Shown here one piece after another: positions 34,374-46,929 of a stretch of 64,000 nt of DNA. Both the position numbers and the translations under genes were made by a program. The stretch is from Phylloscopus collybita (lineage: Eukaryota > Chordata > Aves > Passeriformes > Phylloscopidae). A model generated the notes under the pieces. It saw only the letters and a list, made by a program, of their open reading frames with translations. It was not told the origin of the DNA and searched no databases. Every line of letters starts with the position of its first letter. The first letter of the stretch is position 1. Location of the stretch: contig JAJNNQ010000029.1 in the NCBI GenBank assembly GCA_027886175.1, positions 2,728,001 through 2,792,000 of the forward strand. The letters run 5' to 3'.

Positions 34374-36548
34374 AAAGCCACACCAAAAAATTCTGAGACA
34401 CTCAGCTTTCTAAGACAGATGGATGGGCATTGATTTAAATTTGAGTGACATCATTTGAGTACTCATAGCTCAATCTCTCTGCATCACCCTACTCAACCTG
34501 GACTAAAATCTGGCATCTCTTGAAATTGAAAGGTTTGCACCTTGGCAGAAAGGAATTGTAAACTCTAACTGGAGATAATGTAAGCTTATTAAAATATAGA
34601 GATTTTTATTTTATCTTTTTAGAGACCCACCATTTCTGTGCAGAATAATCAGGCCCTCCATACTTCTCTAGGCTTTTCATTTTAAGAATCTCATATTTCC
34701 ATAAACAACAATAACTCTCATTCAGAATCCTATGACTTATTTATAACACTCTGTTTACTATCAGTGCACCATTCAATCTGGAGAAAAGTCATAATTCAAT
34801 TTATTTCAATTAAGGAAGCATACCTAATCTTTTCCTAATATTTTATACAAACTACAACAAAATGTACTGATCATTTACTTGTGACTAGAGTTCCAAAGGC
34901 TTTTTTTTTTCTCCTCTGTCTCCTGGTTTTTCCATTTATTTCAGTTTTGCTTCTGATTCCAGAAGTACTGCAGGTTCCACATCTGCACACACACTCTTTT
35001 ACAATGACATTCAGAGATATAGACAGAGATAAAAATATCATTTGGCTTCAAGACAATAACTTTAGAGAGTCAAAGTCAAAAGAAGAAATAAAAGAGGGTG
35101 TATGTTTTTTAGAATACATCAGTAAAATGTTCTATAAATACATTTTCAGCTTTCACATCTTTTTTGCAGCAAAGAGAAGAGCAGTCTCTACATTTAAATT
35201 TGTTTGTACATATTTCAATGAATAAAACAGCAAAAGGACTGTTTGATAGCTGAAAACATATGAACAATATCTGCTGAGTAAACTGGTGTCTGCAAACCAG
35301 ATGACTTTTAGAATGGTAAATTTATAAAATAGATACTATTCTTGATTAATTTAGTAGTGGTTTGACAGACTCAGAGACAAGGCTCACTCTTTAACAGAGC
35401 AAGCCATTTTCTTGGGGAAAAGATGTACAAATTTCTGCATGATGCATCTTCCCCAGGTACTGGGGTCAGCACTCAAGTCTGTATTTTACACTTGTGGTTT
35501 AAACATATTATTATCCAATGATACTGGAGACACTATAACTCTGAAACTTTTCAATAAATGCCAAGTATACATTTACAATCTGTTGGTTACTCCTGTGGAA
35601 AAAATGTACACTTCGGTCTCTATTTAGATGCTTAGATATAATTTTCTCTGCTGTTTCTTCCATTCAGTAATTCTACCATTTAAAGGCTGTGCAAATGACA
35701 CTAACATCTCTGAAATATTTTTTTTCTGGTAATAGTTTGATCAATATTTATCAATATTTGTTTGAGGAGTTAAAGATATTAGAAATAATTATTTGTATAC
35801 AGCACACAAGCTGTGACAACAAATTCTGTTTCAGCTCTCACAAAAAAAAAAAGAAACTAAAACCCCCACACCTTATGGTAAATAGGTTCAAATCACTTCT
35901 TGACAGGGTTTATCACTCTCCTGTTTTCCAGCTCTAAGTATGCTTTTTAATTTTGTACCTTCAATATCTCTATCAGTTTATGCAAAAGGTAAACTTTTAA
36001 TTTAGACAAGGAGAATAAAACTATCTCTAGTTTGTTACAGACAGAATGATGCTATAACATATAATCACTTGCATACTATCCTTTTCTTGAGAATTGCATA
36101 CCACTCGAAGGGCTTGTATCTCATGAGCACCACTCACTGGTACATCAAGATGTTTACGAAATTTGTTTGTAATTAATTTTGTGCTATCTTTCTGTGCACT
36201 TCATAGTCATAAAGCAGTCATCACTCTCCAAGTATAACTCATTAGATGCTAATTTTAGATAGCTGCTTTAGAAAGACAAACTGCATAATATTTAACCATG
36301 TAGACCTATTTTTAAAAGATTGTTTCGCTAACTCCATTATTGGGAAGTTCATTACAATGAACTCATCAATAATGAGAACCAACTGTGGAAATGTACTTAC
36401 ACATCACTTTGGGTAACTGATTCCCATGCAAACTTTTTTTTTTCACTTTCTTTTTCTTTCTTTGGTCACTGAAGACAGCCTATAATTTACATTTCAACAC
36501 CTTGGTCTCTCTTGCACACAGGAAACGTCTAAGTGGTAAGTATGTGTG
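34061..36548. other. AT-rich DNA, no gene recognised
   Basis: Apart from the GATA microsatellite at 34326-34372, no feature is recognised. The 114-codon frame at 34881-35225 has no recognisable domain. Confidence 0.5.
34326..34372. repeat. Pure GATA microsatellite
   Basis: Forty-seven bases of uninterrupted ATAG/GATA period (about 11.75 units). Pure tetranucleotide arrays like this are usually length-variable between individuals. Confidence 0.97.
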
Positions 36549-36628
36549 TATCTATGCATCTATGAATCTATGTGCCTATGTATTTATGTATCTATGTACC
36601 CATGTGTCTATGTATCAAAGTACCTATG
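36549..36628. repeat. Degenerate 8-bp minisatellite (TATCTATG)10
   Basis: Ten consecutive 8-base units can be aligned (TATCTATG, CATCTATG, AATCTATG, TGCCTATG and so on). Nearly all keep the ATG end while the first half drifts, so it is an old, decaying tandem array. Confidence 0.92.
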
Positions 36629-36744
36629 TTGGTATTTCCAGAGAGCAGGCTGAAATTTGAGGTCCATACTCCTGCTGGGGACGAGCCAGGCCAATTCTTT
36701 ATCAAACCACTAAGACTTTACACTGAGTTTAGATAAAGCAGACC

Positions 36745-37159
36745 TAAGTCTTTTACAGGAACTTATTTGGGGCTGTGTTTTGTATTCGTGACAATAATAT
36801 TTCACTTACTACTTAACAGTGCTTACACAGCATCAAGTCCTCTTATGTCTCTCACCTTGCCACTCCAGTGAATAGCTGAGGGTTGTGCAAGAAGTTTGAA
36901 GGGGACACAGCTGGGACAGTAGAACCCAAGTGACCAAAGGGAGGAAGAGGGATGGAATGATGGTCAGAGTTTCTTCCCAGCTAACTGGTAGACATGATGG
37001 ACATCTGCTTTCCCAATGACTGAACACCTGCCTACTACAGGGAAGCAGTGAATTACTTCCTTTTGCATTATCTATTGAACACTCTTTGTCGCAGTCTGCA
37101 AGCTTTCTGAGCAAGCAAACGTGCAGTATTTATTTGCCTGCTGGTGTTATACCAAGACA
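36745..37159 (+). mobile_element. Old avian ERV LTR (ERVL-like), sense, 5'-incomplete
   Basis: This is the same family as 27932-28470 in the opposite orientation. Seen in order: 'ttggggctgtgttttg' near 36767-36782, 'cagtgcttacacagcatcaagtcc' near 36818-36840, 'ggggacacagctgggacag' near 36901-36919, 'aagtgaccaaaggga' near 36929-36943, 'gaagcagtgaattacttcctt' near 37041-37062, and a terminus CCAAGACA at 37152-37159. No viral coding sequence adjoins it that I can recognise. Confidence 0.72.
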
Positions 37160-37930
37160 GTCCTTTTATGCCCAATATGGGACCTGAAGGGTTTGAAATA
37201 ATGACAGGTTTGACTGGAATGTCCTAGCTGTTGTTAGTACCAGCAATGTTCCAATAATCCTCTCTAGCTGGTCTTCTTGGTGGTTAAGATTCCCCCAAAA
37301 AGCATAGAATCTGGTGGATTATTATACACTCAGTCTGGTAGGAAAACCCAGGCACCTCCCTGGGGTGAGGAGAAAGGAGTTAGCCATTGTCTCTTATAGC
37401 AGACTCTGGGTTTGTCGCATCACGTGCAGTCCTGTGGTGCTTCAGGAATTACTCTGGGGAGCATTTTGGGGGGCCTTTGATGGATTAAGGAACCCCCTCA
37501 GTTGTCTCTCTACCTGAATGTCCTGTGGATGTGGCCTTCTTGGGGTTGGGGGTTAGCCAGTTTGTGTAAGGGAGGGTGGGTTCACTGCCCCCGAGCAGAT
37601 GTTACAATACACCAAAACCTCCTCCCCTTACTTCGGCAAGGGGGGAATCTGTGCAAATCTACTCCCAGAAAATGGGCCTGTGGGCTATGGCCTCCTCCAC
37701 CCCAAAGAAAGCCAAAGATGATTCTTAGCACAGCTGCTGGGTTTGGCTCATATTCTTTTCCTTATTTACTTCAGGTGATTGAAGAATGGGTTTTCCTCTA
37801 TCTAATCTCAGCAGTTTGGCTTTCAGTCCAAAGTCTCTCAGTCTCAGCTATCTTCTGGGAGGCTTCTTTGGTTGTAGCTTCCTTATACAGTTTTCATTAT
37901 AATGAGCAAAACTTTATATCAATGTTTGAG
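37160..37930. other. Unclassified GC-richer block
   Basis: Higher GC than its surroundings, with G-runs near 37466-37475 and 37541-37555. The 67- and 144-codon frames at 37314-37517 and 37502-37936 overlap in different phases, with no recognisable domain. It lies just 3' of an LTR terminus in the same orientation and could be internal sequence of a decayed provirus, or an unrelated transposon. Confidence 0.3.
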
Positions 37931-38029
37931 ACATGAACTATTTCAGTCACTGACAGTCATTAATGTGACAGCCATAATATTTATAAAAATAAAAACATTT
38001 TCATTGTCCTTCACAGAAGTGACCAGATT

Positions 38030-38420
38030 ATGTTCTAATAGGGGTTTTGCCTTTGCTGCATGACCTAGCAATATCCTTGAACATTTCTTAAGTAGTCTGC
38101 CCCTCCTTCCAAAAGGACCCTCTTTTTTTCCCCCTGTTTTTTTCAAAGCTCCCTGCCCATCCAGGCTGGTCATCTTCCCTGTCAACTCATGTTTTTGCAC
38201 ACAGTGGCAGCTTGCTCATGAAGCTTCAAGATTTCTTTTGTGAAGTATGTCATCCTTCCCTGAACCCCTTTGTTTCTAAGAACTATTTTCTAAGGTACTC
38301 TCCAAATGGATCTCATGAAAAAGTCAGTCTGCCCTCTGTGTGATGCCTCAGATTCTCCAGGTGCTCTGTGGAGATCATACAGACTGTCTCTTAAGAAAAT
38401 CTGGAAAGATTTCTATATTC
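38030..38420 (-). mobile_element. Probable CR1 LINE fragment from an internal region, antisense
   Basis: The blocks 'aagatttcttttgtgaagtatgtcatccttccctgaaccc' near 38228-38268 and 'gtactctccaaatgg...aagtcagtctgccctc' near 38294-38335 resemble the reverse complement of avian CR1 sequence upstream of the RT region. I recall this from bird genomes; no protein motif confirms it. Confidence 0.45.
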
Positions 38421-40723
38421 AGTCTGGCATTTTTTATAGTCCATGAAAGCAGAGTGGAACAGAACTTGCCAAATGTTGTGACAATGATCTCCTCCATGTA
38501 CATGTCTTGAACACTATAATAAAAAAGAGCCATAGATGTACACCTCCCCGTATGTCAGTTCCTTCTCCATATTAAACCTTTTAAACGTCCCACAAACTTG
38601 AAGCCATATTGACACACTTGAAGGAGACAAATAAATGACTTGCACTTGAGACATAAGATTCATTTGTGCTTACAAATTTACAGTACTTGAATCTTTGAGG
38701 GAAGCAAGTATGTCTTGTACCAGCTACACGCACATAATACTGTGTATCAAACCTGCAGACACATCGGTGAAAATTCAATGTTATATATGCATGGAGTACA
38801 GTCATTAAGAACATCAGTTCTCGCACCAAAACCCAACTTGTTTAAACAGACGTCCTGAGAGAAAATTGCACAATCCTAAACCCACATAAAAAAAAAAAAT
38901 ATTGACTTGAGGGACAATTTACAAAGCAAAGCTTAGGGTTCTCCTAATGAGGTGTTCAGAGTTTTCAAACAGGCTGGCAATTTTTTGTAGTACTCATGGT
39001 TTCTTGGTAATATGGGTCTTTTCTTAGGCAGCTTTAAAACTGCCTTGTGTTGAAAGCAAGATATCTAGTCTTTGAAGTGTACTTTTGCTTAGAAAAACAA
39101 ATTCTTCTACATTGAACTGTGCTCTCCAAAAAATGTGTAAATAGTTATAAAAAAGGTTTATCTTTCAATTTAAGTAGTTGAAATAGTCAGAGGTTACACC
39201 CAATGAATATTAAAGAGTAAACATTTTATCACATTAATTTATTTAAACAGTTGTGAATTAACAATACTTCACTAACTTTTTTTCACAGAATGCAAAGAAA
39301 GAAATAAGGCTAAGTGTGTCGATTTGTAAATAAAACATCTTCTTGTTCAATTCAAAAGATATTCATTTCACTGCTCAGACAATGAGCAATGCTGCGTGCA
39401 AATCAGTCCAACTGCAGACTAATGGAAAGAGAAGAAGCCAGTACAACTAAAGCTAGGCTAGAAATGAAGGAACAGTAGTTGAATAACTTAATACCAAAAT
39501 ATTGCAACTCCCAGAATAAATTATTTTGTGAGTATTATTCAGCTGGCTTCAGCAGTGAGACTAGTGCATCATAATCTGACATTAAAATTGACTGCTTCAA
39601 TGAAAGGGCATCTTTAATGAGTGTCACCTCTGAAGAAGTCTCTGCTTAGGAGGCTGCAAATCAAGATGATCTGTGTGAAAAAAAAATGCTCAAAATACTT
39701 CATTGTTAGCAGTCTGTCAGAGGTTAACTCTTTAATATTAATGAAATTGTGAGTGTCAGAAAACAAAATGAGATCTCAGGAAATAGTAATAATCCTTCAT
39801 TGACTAATAATAAAAACATTCAGTAAATTAACTTTTTTAGAAACTAAGAGCAAATCTAATTTATTAAGGCTATGACATCACAGATCACCTGGTCTCTGAA
39901 TGGCCCTTCAGCAAGGTGGAACACAGTTCAAATGCTGTGCATGTGTAAGTAATGGAGATGTAACACACATGCATCTTTAAATTAACCTCTAGGTAATGAA
40001 AGCAAGTAAATTTGAAAAAGACTGGATTTACTTTGAGGCAAAACTAAGAAGCCTATGATACCGTTTGCTGCCATGACATATGCACTTATCTAATGTCTCA
40101 GCCTCATGGGATTACATGGACAGCACCCTTCCCTTGTGGTTCCTCTCACTAACAGACTTCCCTGATTGTTTGGTTTTGCTGGGGGTTTGGGAGGCTGTGG
40201 GAGGCGTTATTGTTTTGTCTGTTATTTTTCTGGTTGCAGGAATCTTCTCCTCTGCATCAATAATGACATGAAAGTACTTCCAAATTGCAGACTGTGTTTT
40301 CAAGGCCAAATGCACTGTGTTGTTTGGTCAATTACAAATGCAGACTTGTTCTCAGAGTGAAAAACCAACCCAAATTCCTTTCCTTTTGATGATGCAGAAC
40401 ACACTAAACTAGAGTGACTTCTTAAAATCAATGTTGGGACTCTAGCTTTCTGCAATCTATAACAAACAACCATACAGTGCAAAATGGAATCATCAGTGCA
40501 GACAAAAAGATCTTTGTACCAAGTATCAGTGAAGTATCAGGAGATAAGTAGGCATTGTGAACAAATGTTGTCTCCTCAGTAGCACAGAAGCTTTGCTTGT
40601 TTGGTTTTAGAAAACAGACTGCACCTTAGAAAACATAATTCTGAAACTGCATGTTTTCTATATGTGGTAGCAAGACATAGTAAAATAAGGTTTACAGAGT
40701 TGGTGTAATTTTTTTTGCCCTTG
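38421..40723. other. AT-rich DNA, no gene recognised
   Basis: Short frames near 38581-38829 and 40080-40360 have no recognisable domain, and no repeat is identified. Confidence 0.5.
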
Positions 40724-40728
40724 GTCAT

Positions 40729-41461
40729 TGTCTTGGTTTGGAAGGACAGGTATCCATCAGGGAAAGCTGGAGTTTCCCTTGGAATGGAGAATGTAAACCC
40801 CTCATCCCCTCCAAATCATAATTTTGCAATTAAGGCTTTCAGGCAAAGATTTTGGAATAGGAATAACAGCTCTTTACTAGGAATTTTGACAATGCAAATG
40901 TAGTAGGAAAAAAAAAAAAAAAACCAAGCAAACAAACAAACAACAATCCTTGAAACCCTGACAGAGTCAGAGATACAGCCTGACACCCTGGGTGTCAGGG
41001 TGATGGAAGCAGTCCACAGTAAGTCTTTCTGGAGTGGCAGATGTGGTTCTGTTGGAGTAGAGATGATCCTGAGAGAAAAGGGTCCAGTGATGGTGAGAAG
41101 GATCCAGTCTTCCTCTGGGAATCCAGTGAAGCCAGACACTTAGTGTTCTTGCGTCTCAGTTTTTATCCAGGTAGGAGTGGCTGGCTCCCTGCACTGGGTG
41201 GAGCATCTCTCAATGGGATGATGGAATGTGTCCTGTCCTTGGTGAGCCTTAATGGCCCAGAGGCAGAAAATATCCTCCTGGAGGGAGGACTGGTGGTGAA
41301 AGAGATAAGAAACACTGCCCCACCTGGTGTTAACAGCTGGCCCATTATCAGAAGGCATCTGCTCCCCTCCCCCCAGAGTTACAAGAGATAAAGAAAAAAC
41401 ATCTCCCCAACTGCTTTCAGATGAAATAGAATACACATTTTTGGTTCCATAACCCAAGACA
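40729..41461. mobile_element. Solo ERV LTR, 733 bp, with 5-bp target-site duplication
   Basis: The element begins TGTCTTGG at 40729 and ends CCAAGACA at 41461, a perfect 8-bp terminal inverted repeat with TG...CA ends. It is flanked by the identical pentamer GTCAT at 40724-40728 and 41462-41466. The sequence matches an LTR family that I recognise from passerine genomes. A 5-bp duplication is typical of ERVL-type integrases. No gag, pol or env sequence is present, so this is the product of recombination between the two LTRs of a provirus. An internal palindrome (CCTGACACCC/GGGTGTCAGG) lies near 40979-40999. Transcriptional direction is uncertain: an ATAAAA box on the - strand near 41160 and AGTAAA near 40875 would fit antisense. 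Confidence 0.9.
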
Positions 41462-41466
41462 GTCAT

Positions 41467-41734
41467 GATCTCCAGCCCATTGTGAGGGCATACATAACAG
41501 AGGGGACGCAGCTCTTTCAAACTTTTGATACTGTCCTGAAAGCTTTGCGACTGTTTTAGTTAGTGACAGTGTAGTCATTCTGCATTCCATCATACCTAAA
41601 GAATTGAGTGGGTTGTGAGAAATTCATCCGTTGTGTCTTAGAAGATAATTCTTTTTTTTAGGAGAGTTTTGTAATGGTAGGGAAATACTCATTCCTCCTA
41701 CAATGCTGTTTGTCTTGAAGAAGATAATTAATGT
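41467..41734. other. Unassigned spacer between solo LTR and CR1
   Basis: No gene or repeat is recognised in this short stretch. Confidence 0.5.
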
Positions 41735-41965
41735 TCATTTCTCTAGCCCATCGAGGTCCCTCTGGATGGCTGTCTGAACCTCTAGCATAGAAGCCTTTCA
41801 GTTTCCTCAGTAAAACTGCTGATGATCCACATAATCACCACCCTCCAGGGCTGACCACTTACCACTTTTCAGGTCAGCTCATTGTCTGTTAATCTAGCTC
41901 AATCTTCATCATCTTCTTTCTGAGGATCTTGTGGAAAACAGCCTTAAAAAAAGTCTTTACTGGGC
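41735..41965 (-). mobile_element. CR1 LINE RT-region fragment, antisense
   Basis: The + strand carries 'atcgaggtccctctggatggc' near 41750-41770 and 'gaggatcttgtgg' near 41922-41934, reverse complements of the CR1 thumb and motif-A regions. Relative to the fragment at 42150-42640 the order is wrong for one element, so it is a separate insertion. Confidence 0.6.
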
Positions 41966-42149
41966 TCTGCAAAGTAGTATCACCACATACAGGAAGAAAA
42001 TGGTCATGTCGTCATTATGAGTCACATCTTAAGAGCATTCAAATTTATATTACCAAAGAGAGGAGTGTAATAACAGGCTGTGTTTGTACCCATATATGAC
42101 TGTGTAGTTCAGTTACTATGACTTTGTAATGTTCTTCCTGTGCTGAAAA

Positions 42150-42640
42150 CTTCAGAGCTGGACATAGTACCCCAAAGGGATCTCACCAGAGAGGAGTAGA
42201 AGGATAGAATCCCTCCCCTCCCCTGCTGTCCACACTGCTTTGGATGCAGCCCAGGACACAGCTGCCCCTCTGGGCTGTGAGTATCCATGGCTGGGTCATG
42301 TCCAGCCTCTCATCCACCAGCACCCCCAAGTGCTTCTTGGAAGGGCTGCTTTTGATCTGCTCAGTCCTGAGCCTGTATCTGTACTGGGAGTTGCCCCAAC
42401 CCACATGTAGCACCTTGCATTTCTCTTGTTAAACCTCATAAGATTTCCATTGGCCCAGCTCTTAAACTTGTCCAGGCCTCTCTCAATGACAGGTGTTCTT
42501 CAGCTGTGTCAACTGCACCACTCAACCTGGTGTCATCTGCAAATTTTCTAAGGGTGCACTTGATCTCTTCACCTGTGCCATTAATGATGATATTAAATAA
42601 CACTTCTCCCACTATAAACCCTTGGTGCCCTCTCATGAAC
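42150..42640 (-). mobile_element. CR1 LINE ORF2 fragment, antisense, catalytic FADD retained
   Basis: On the - strand, 42640 to about 42440 translates with 'GHQGFIVGEVLFN', then 'CTLRKFADDTRLSGAVDTAEE', the CR1 RT palm with the intact FADD metal-binding motif (plus coordinates near 42531-42545). A frame break follows, then 42413-42183 encodes 'QYRYRLRTEQIKSSPSKKHLGVLVDERLDMTQPW' and 'VLGCIQSSVDSRGGEGF', the C-terminal portion. The fragment lacks both ends of the ORF and is inactive despite the intact motif. Confidence 0.9.
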
Positions 42641-44409
42641 TCAGAAAAGTTAAAACATCAAACTTGAGTCATGCAGAATATTTCTGTGCTTAGATGCTGA
42701 AAGACCTGAAGCAGCGAGTTATGTCAGGGTTTCAAGTAGAATGGAAAGATATTCTAGTCTGTTTGATAGTTTGATATTTTTAAAGCAATTACTTTCAATC
42801 TCAGAAGGCGGAATTAGATAAATAAAGGCAGCTATATAAATAAATACCTAATAAAAAATTAAAGCTTCTTTGATATGATTAAAATCCAGTTTAAACTGCA
42901 TAGTCACAGTTAAACATGTCATTTAAAACTCATTAAGGTTATATAAAATTATTTACATTGAACAGTAATTATGCTACACAAATGATCTGGAGACCAGTAA
43001 TTATTTATGGAAAAAATTAGCAAATTAGTTAAAATAATAAAGATCTAATGATTTAGTGAACTGCTTGCTGACAGCCAATAAACCATGCAAAGTGTTCTGA
43101 AAAAAAAAATCTTTTTAATTATCATCAACATTTATGGTTTTTTTTGATGTCTAAGTGGAGCAGTTGTGTTTACAAAATACAGTGTTTTTACCAATGACAT
43201 CGAAACATAAAATGAGTCCTTAAACACATGATTATGGTAATAACATAAATAGAAGTTCTGAAGAAATCATTGAATTCCCTCACTGTGATATTCTTGTTAC
43301 CGACTTTAGCTTTCTTTTTTTTATCTAAAATGACACATGCTCCAGTTTCCAAGAACCAAATGATAAAACCATTATGATTTCATAAATGAGATACAGTGTT
43401 CAGTAGAATTTTGCATTAAGTTTGAAAAAACCTATATGCATTCTAGATACTAAGAATTGTTTGTAGTACCCACTGCAGAGAAAAATATATATTCTGGGCA
43501 AACTAAGAATGGTTTACTAATGTGAAAGTATTTCTTAACTGTGTTTTACAAAAATATTTTGTATCACATTATTGAACATGATTTCATGTTCCTATTACTT
43601 TATTTATTCAGTAGGATTAAACAAATGTGCTTTCCTGAGTTACAATTTTAGGGCAATAGGGCACAAAACTTATTTAATTTTTCTTCAGTGCTCTTTCAGT
43701 AAGATTGAGTAGCATAGGAGCTTTCTAATGGAACTTCTTAAAAAATCTATGACCGAAATTTCCACCTATTTGCATTTTCCCAAAGCTGCTTTCAGTCTGA
43801 TATTGTTAATTGTTTCAACTTAGGAAAGAAACCAGAATATTTTTTCACGAGTCATTCTGGACAGAGTCATAATGTGCAGGGAGTTATACAACAGATTATT
43901 TTCCTATTAGTGACACGCAAACCAAAAGACTCCTAAAACTAAGAAAATTTCCAGTTGTAGAAGGAAATCCCAGTTTAAATATTTCCATTGGGCTGTCTGT
44001 CTGAACTTAAAACCAACATATCAACAAAAGCCTTTTTTTTTTTGTTGGAGCAATAACTAAGGAGAAGGATCACAAAAAACCCCAACTATTTAGTCTTACT
44101 TATAGTTTATTTATGTTCTTCATAAAGGTTACTTTTTTTATCCTGATGGGGATGGATTTTTTTTTATTTTTTTTTTTTTTTAATTCTTGGTTATAAATGT
44201 ATTCCTATGTTGTGAAGGACCAAATCAAAGAGAATAGCTAAGGAGGTAAGTGAGAGAAGTAATGATCATTATTTGGGGCAGAGAATACCGTCACGGACTA
44301 AATTTAGATCAGGAGACAGACAGGAAGTTAAGGAAAATCTTTTCTTTTTTAGGGAAAGCACAGAAGAAGATGAGGAAATAAAGAACTAAAGAGTGTTTGG
44401 CTGTGTTGC
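42641..44409. other. AT-rich DNA, no gene recognised
   Basis: T-rich stretches occur near 44030-44043 and 44157-44181. No gene or interspersed repeat is recognised. Confidence 0.5.
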
Positions 44410-44503
44410 TTTGGTTTGGTTGGGTTGGGGTTTTGGTTTTGTTTTTGTTTGTGGTTGGTTTGATTTGTGGGGTGGTGTTGTTGTTGTTGGGGGGTTTTTT
44501 TGT
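44410..44503. repeat. G/T-only low-complexity tract
   Basis: The + strand contains only G and T over 94 bases except for one A at 44463. It includes runs of four to six G and GTT units. Confidence 0.93.
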
Positions 44504-45388
44504 CCAAATAGTGAATACTGAATTTTGTTGAGCAGATACCAAATAATACAGGTAGATCAAATATACCAAAAATACCCAAGTGATGAAATAGAAATCTTGG
44601 TCAAAGCCTCATCCTGACACATTTTAGTAAGTGAGATATTACAAAAATATAATATTGAATTCAACTTCATACATGATCATATATGAAACACAAGATGCTG
44701 GGAATCAACTAACCAATAAACACCAGTTAACTACACTTGCTGGTGTTACCAACGCTATACCTCTGCAGAGTGATCAATTGGAAACTGGCTCACAAAGCAA
44801 GAAGAACTTTGACTCACTGCCCTCATGGACTCAGGCTCTGTACTTTGTTTCCTAATCACCTTGAGAAACTGATTATGTATCTCCCAAAGCCTGATAGAGC
44901 CTAAAGGAAATCATTCCGTTCACTTCAGCAAACCTTTCACTCTAACCTCAATGTTCTTTCAGGGAAGTTCTATTGATATTTTCTTTCCTATTTAATATAT
45001 CATGGTGCACTTAGGACCAAAATAAAATGGCAAATAAAGTAAGACATGAATCAATAATACAGCCAAACAGACTGCAGAACCTCAAAGACAGAAGTTAGTA
45101 AGAAGACTAAGCATAGATTTAACTGGATAATAGCAAACCTATTATTGATCTGGCAATTTTAGCAAAAAGGATTCTGAGTTCAACGAATCTTGCAGAAGTT
45201 GTGCCACACTACACAAAACAGTCCCCTGTTCTTTTCCAGAAAAGAAAGCAAGGGTGCATGTGATACTAAGTACTTAGGCCTCCTCAAATGAAGTCGCAAT
45301 CTCTTTTCCAAAGATTTCTGTTGTGACTCCAGAGCAGATGGACAAGGAGTTATTATTAAGTCCTATCAAGCCAAATGCACTTCTGTGT

Positions 45389-45447
45389 AAAAAACACAGC
45401 TATTTATAAAATTTATAAAAGCACAAAAAAACACAGCTATTTATAAA
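45389..45447. repeat. 22-bp direct repeat, two perfect copies
   Basis: The same 22 bases occur at 45389-45410 and 45426-45447, 37 bases apart. Confidence 0.9.
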
Positions 45448-46877
45448 CTTGGGGATCTACAGAATCTGGATGCATCAAGGTTTAAGAACCCTGATTTCAG
45501 CTCTGGTGCCTGAATTCTGCTCTAGTTACACTTTAGGTCCCACTCTCCCTTCTTGGCTCTCCTATGACTGACAAAGTCAAATCCAGATGGTCCTATCAAA
45601 GTTTTATCAAGCTCAGGACCTAAAATAGTCATAACCTACAGACATGTATATCAGACTGTCTGTCTGCTGTTAAAATTTAGGATTCCAAGAAGACATAGGA
45701 ATGGGTTTGAAAAGTATGCCTATTTTTCTTACTTAACTAGGTAGTTATTTTCAAGAGAAAGAGCATTTTGTTTCAAAATCTTCAATAAATTATGCCTCAA
45801 TTTCTCTATTTTAGATATTTTTAACAAGTATGCAATTTTCTAAAGACCATTTAACCAACAACGTCTCAGCTGCATTTTAAGCAGCAGAGTAGTTTCTTTC
45901 TGTGGGGAAAAATGATCAGTATTTGCTTGTCTGGGTTTTATTTTATGGGAGAAATAATAAGAAATTAGTGTAACTGTCTGCTGGCTTATTTGGTGTCCAT
46001 AAATAAAATTTAGATTTCAGTCTTGCAAGAACAATTCTATAACTAAATCTTTTTTTATGGCGATTATATTAAAATATATAATTACCCTTGAATGCTTCTA
46101 AGTATCTTAAGGAATATTTTTTCAGCCTTTGCAAATCTTTCAATTCATCCTACAAACATTCAAGTCACAAATAGTCTTTTCCAGAATGTAAACTGTCAAG
46201 CCAGTTACTTTATATATTTAAAGCCAAGAGCAAAATCGATTAAGTGAATCTCTCATGATACGAATGATTATTGCAAAAGTAATAATTACAAAACTAATAG
46301 CACCAAAATACCTTTATTTAATGACTTTAGGTATCTAGATATATATTACAAATGTGAGTTCTTTCCTTGCCTGCCCTTCAAGTTCACTTCTGTGTATATT
46401 CAGTGCTTACTCATGCTTCACATTGACAGTTAATAATCTCATGGATTTGCCTACTTGTTTCAGGAGAATCAATCATGTTGAGTCAGTCCAGCAAAACCTA
46501 TCAAGACCACTAATGCTTTTTTCTGCAATCAAAATGTCTCTTAAACTGGCAAAAAAATCTAAGGGCAGAGGACTAAACCAACATATTTCTTTTTCCTTAG
46601 TGGTATAAAATTTCTCAAATGTGAAGAAATTTTAAATTTCATCCATTACATCAACCGGTCTACTCAACTCCATAATAAATGCTAAAGCACTCACAATGGA
46701 ACTAACATGCATTTTGCAATCTACAGGGTAACCACTGGCAGACTATAATAAGCTATATAACATAAGATCTATGTCAGAAGTAGCTAGACTGGTGCAGCCA
46801 GTCTAGTGTTTGAATGTGCTCTGCATGTAGCAAAACTGTCTCTCCTCTACTTTACTGAGTTAAGGAAAGAATAGTGA

Positions 46878-46929
46878 GTCATAATCACTACTTTCTAGCC
46901 ATTGTCATAATCCTTACTTTTTAGCCAAT
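46878..46929. repeat. Two-copy 26-bp tandem repeat
   Basis: Units 46878-46903 and 46904-46929 agree at 22 of 26 positions. Confidence 0.85.
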
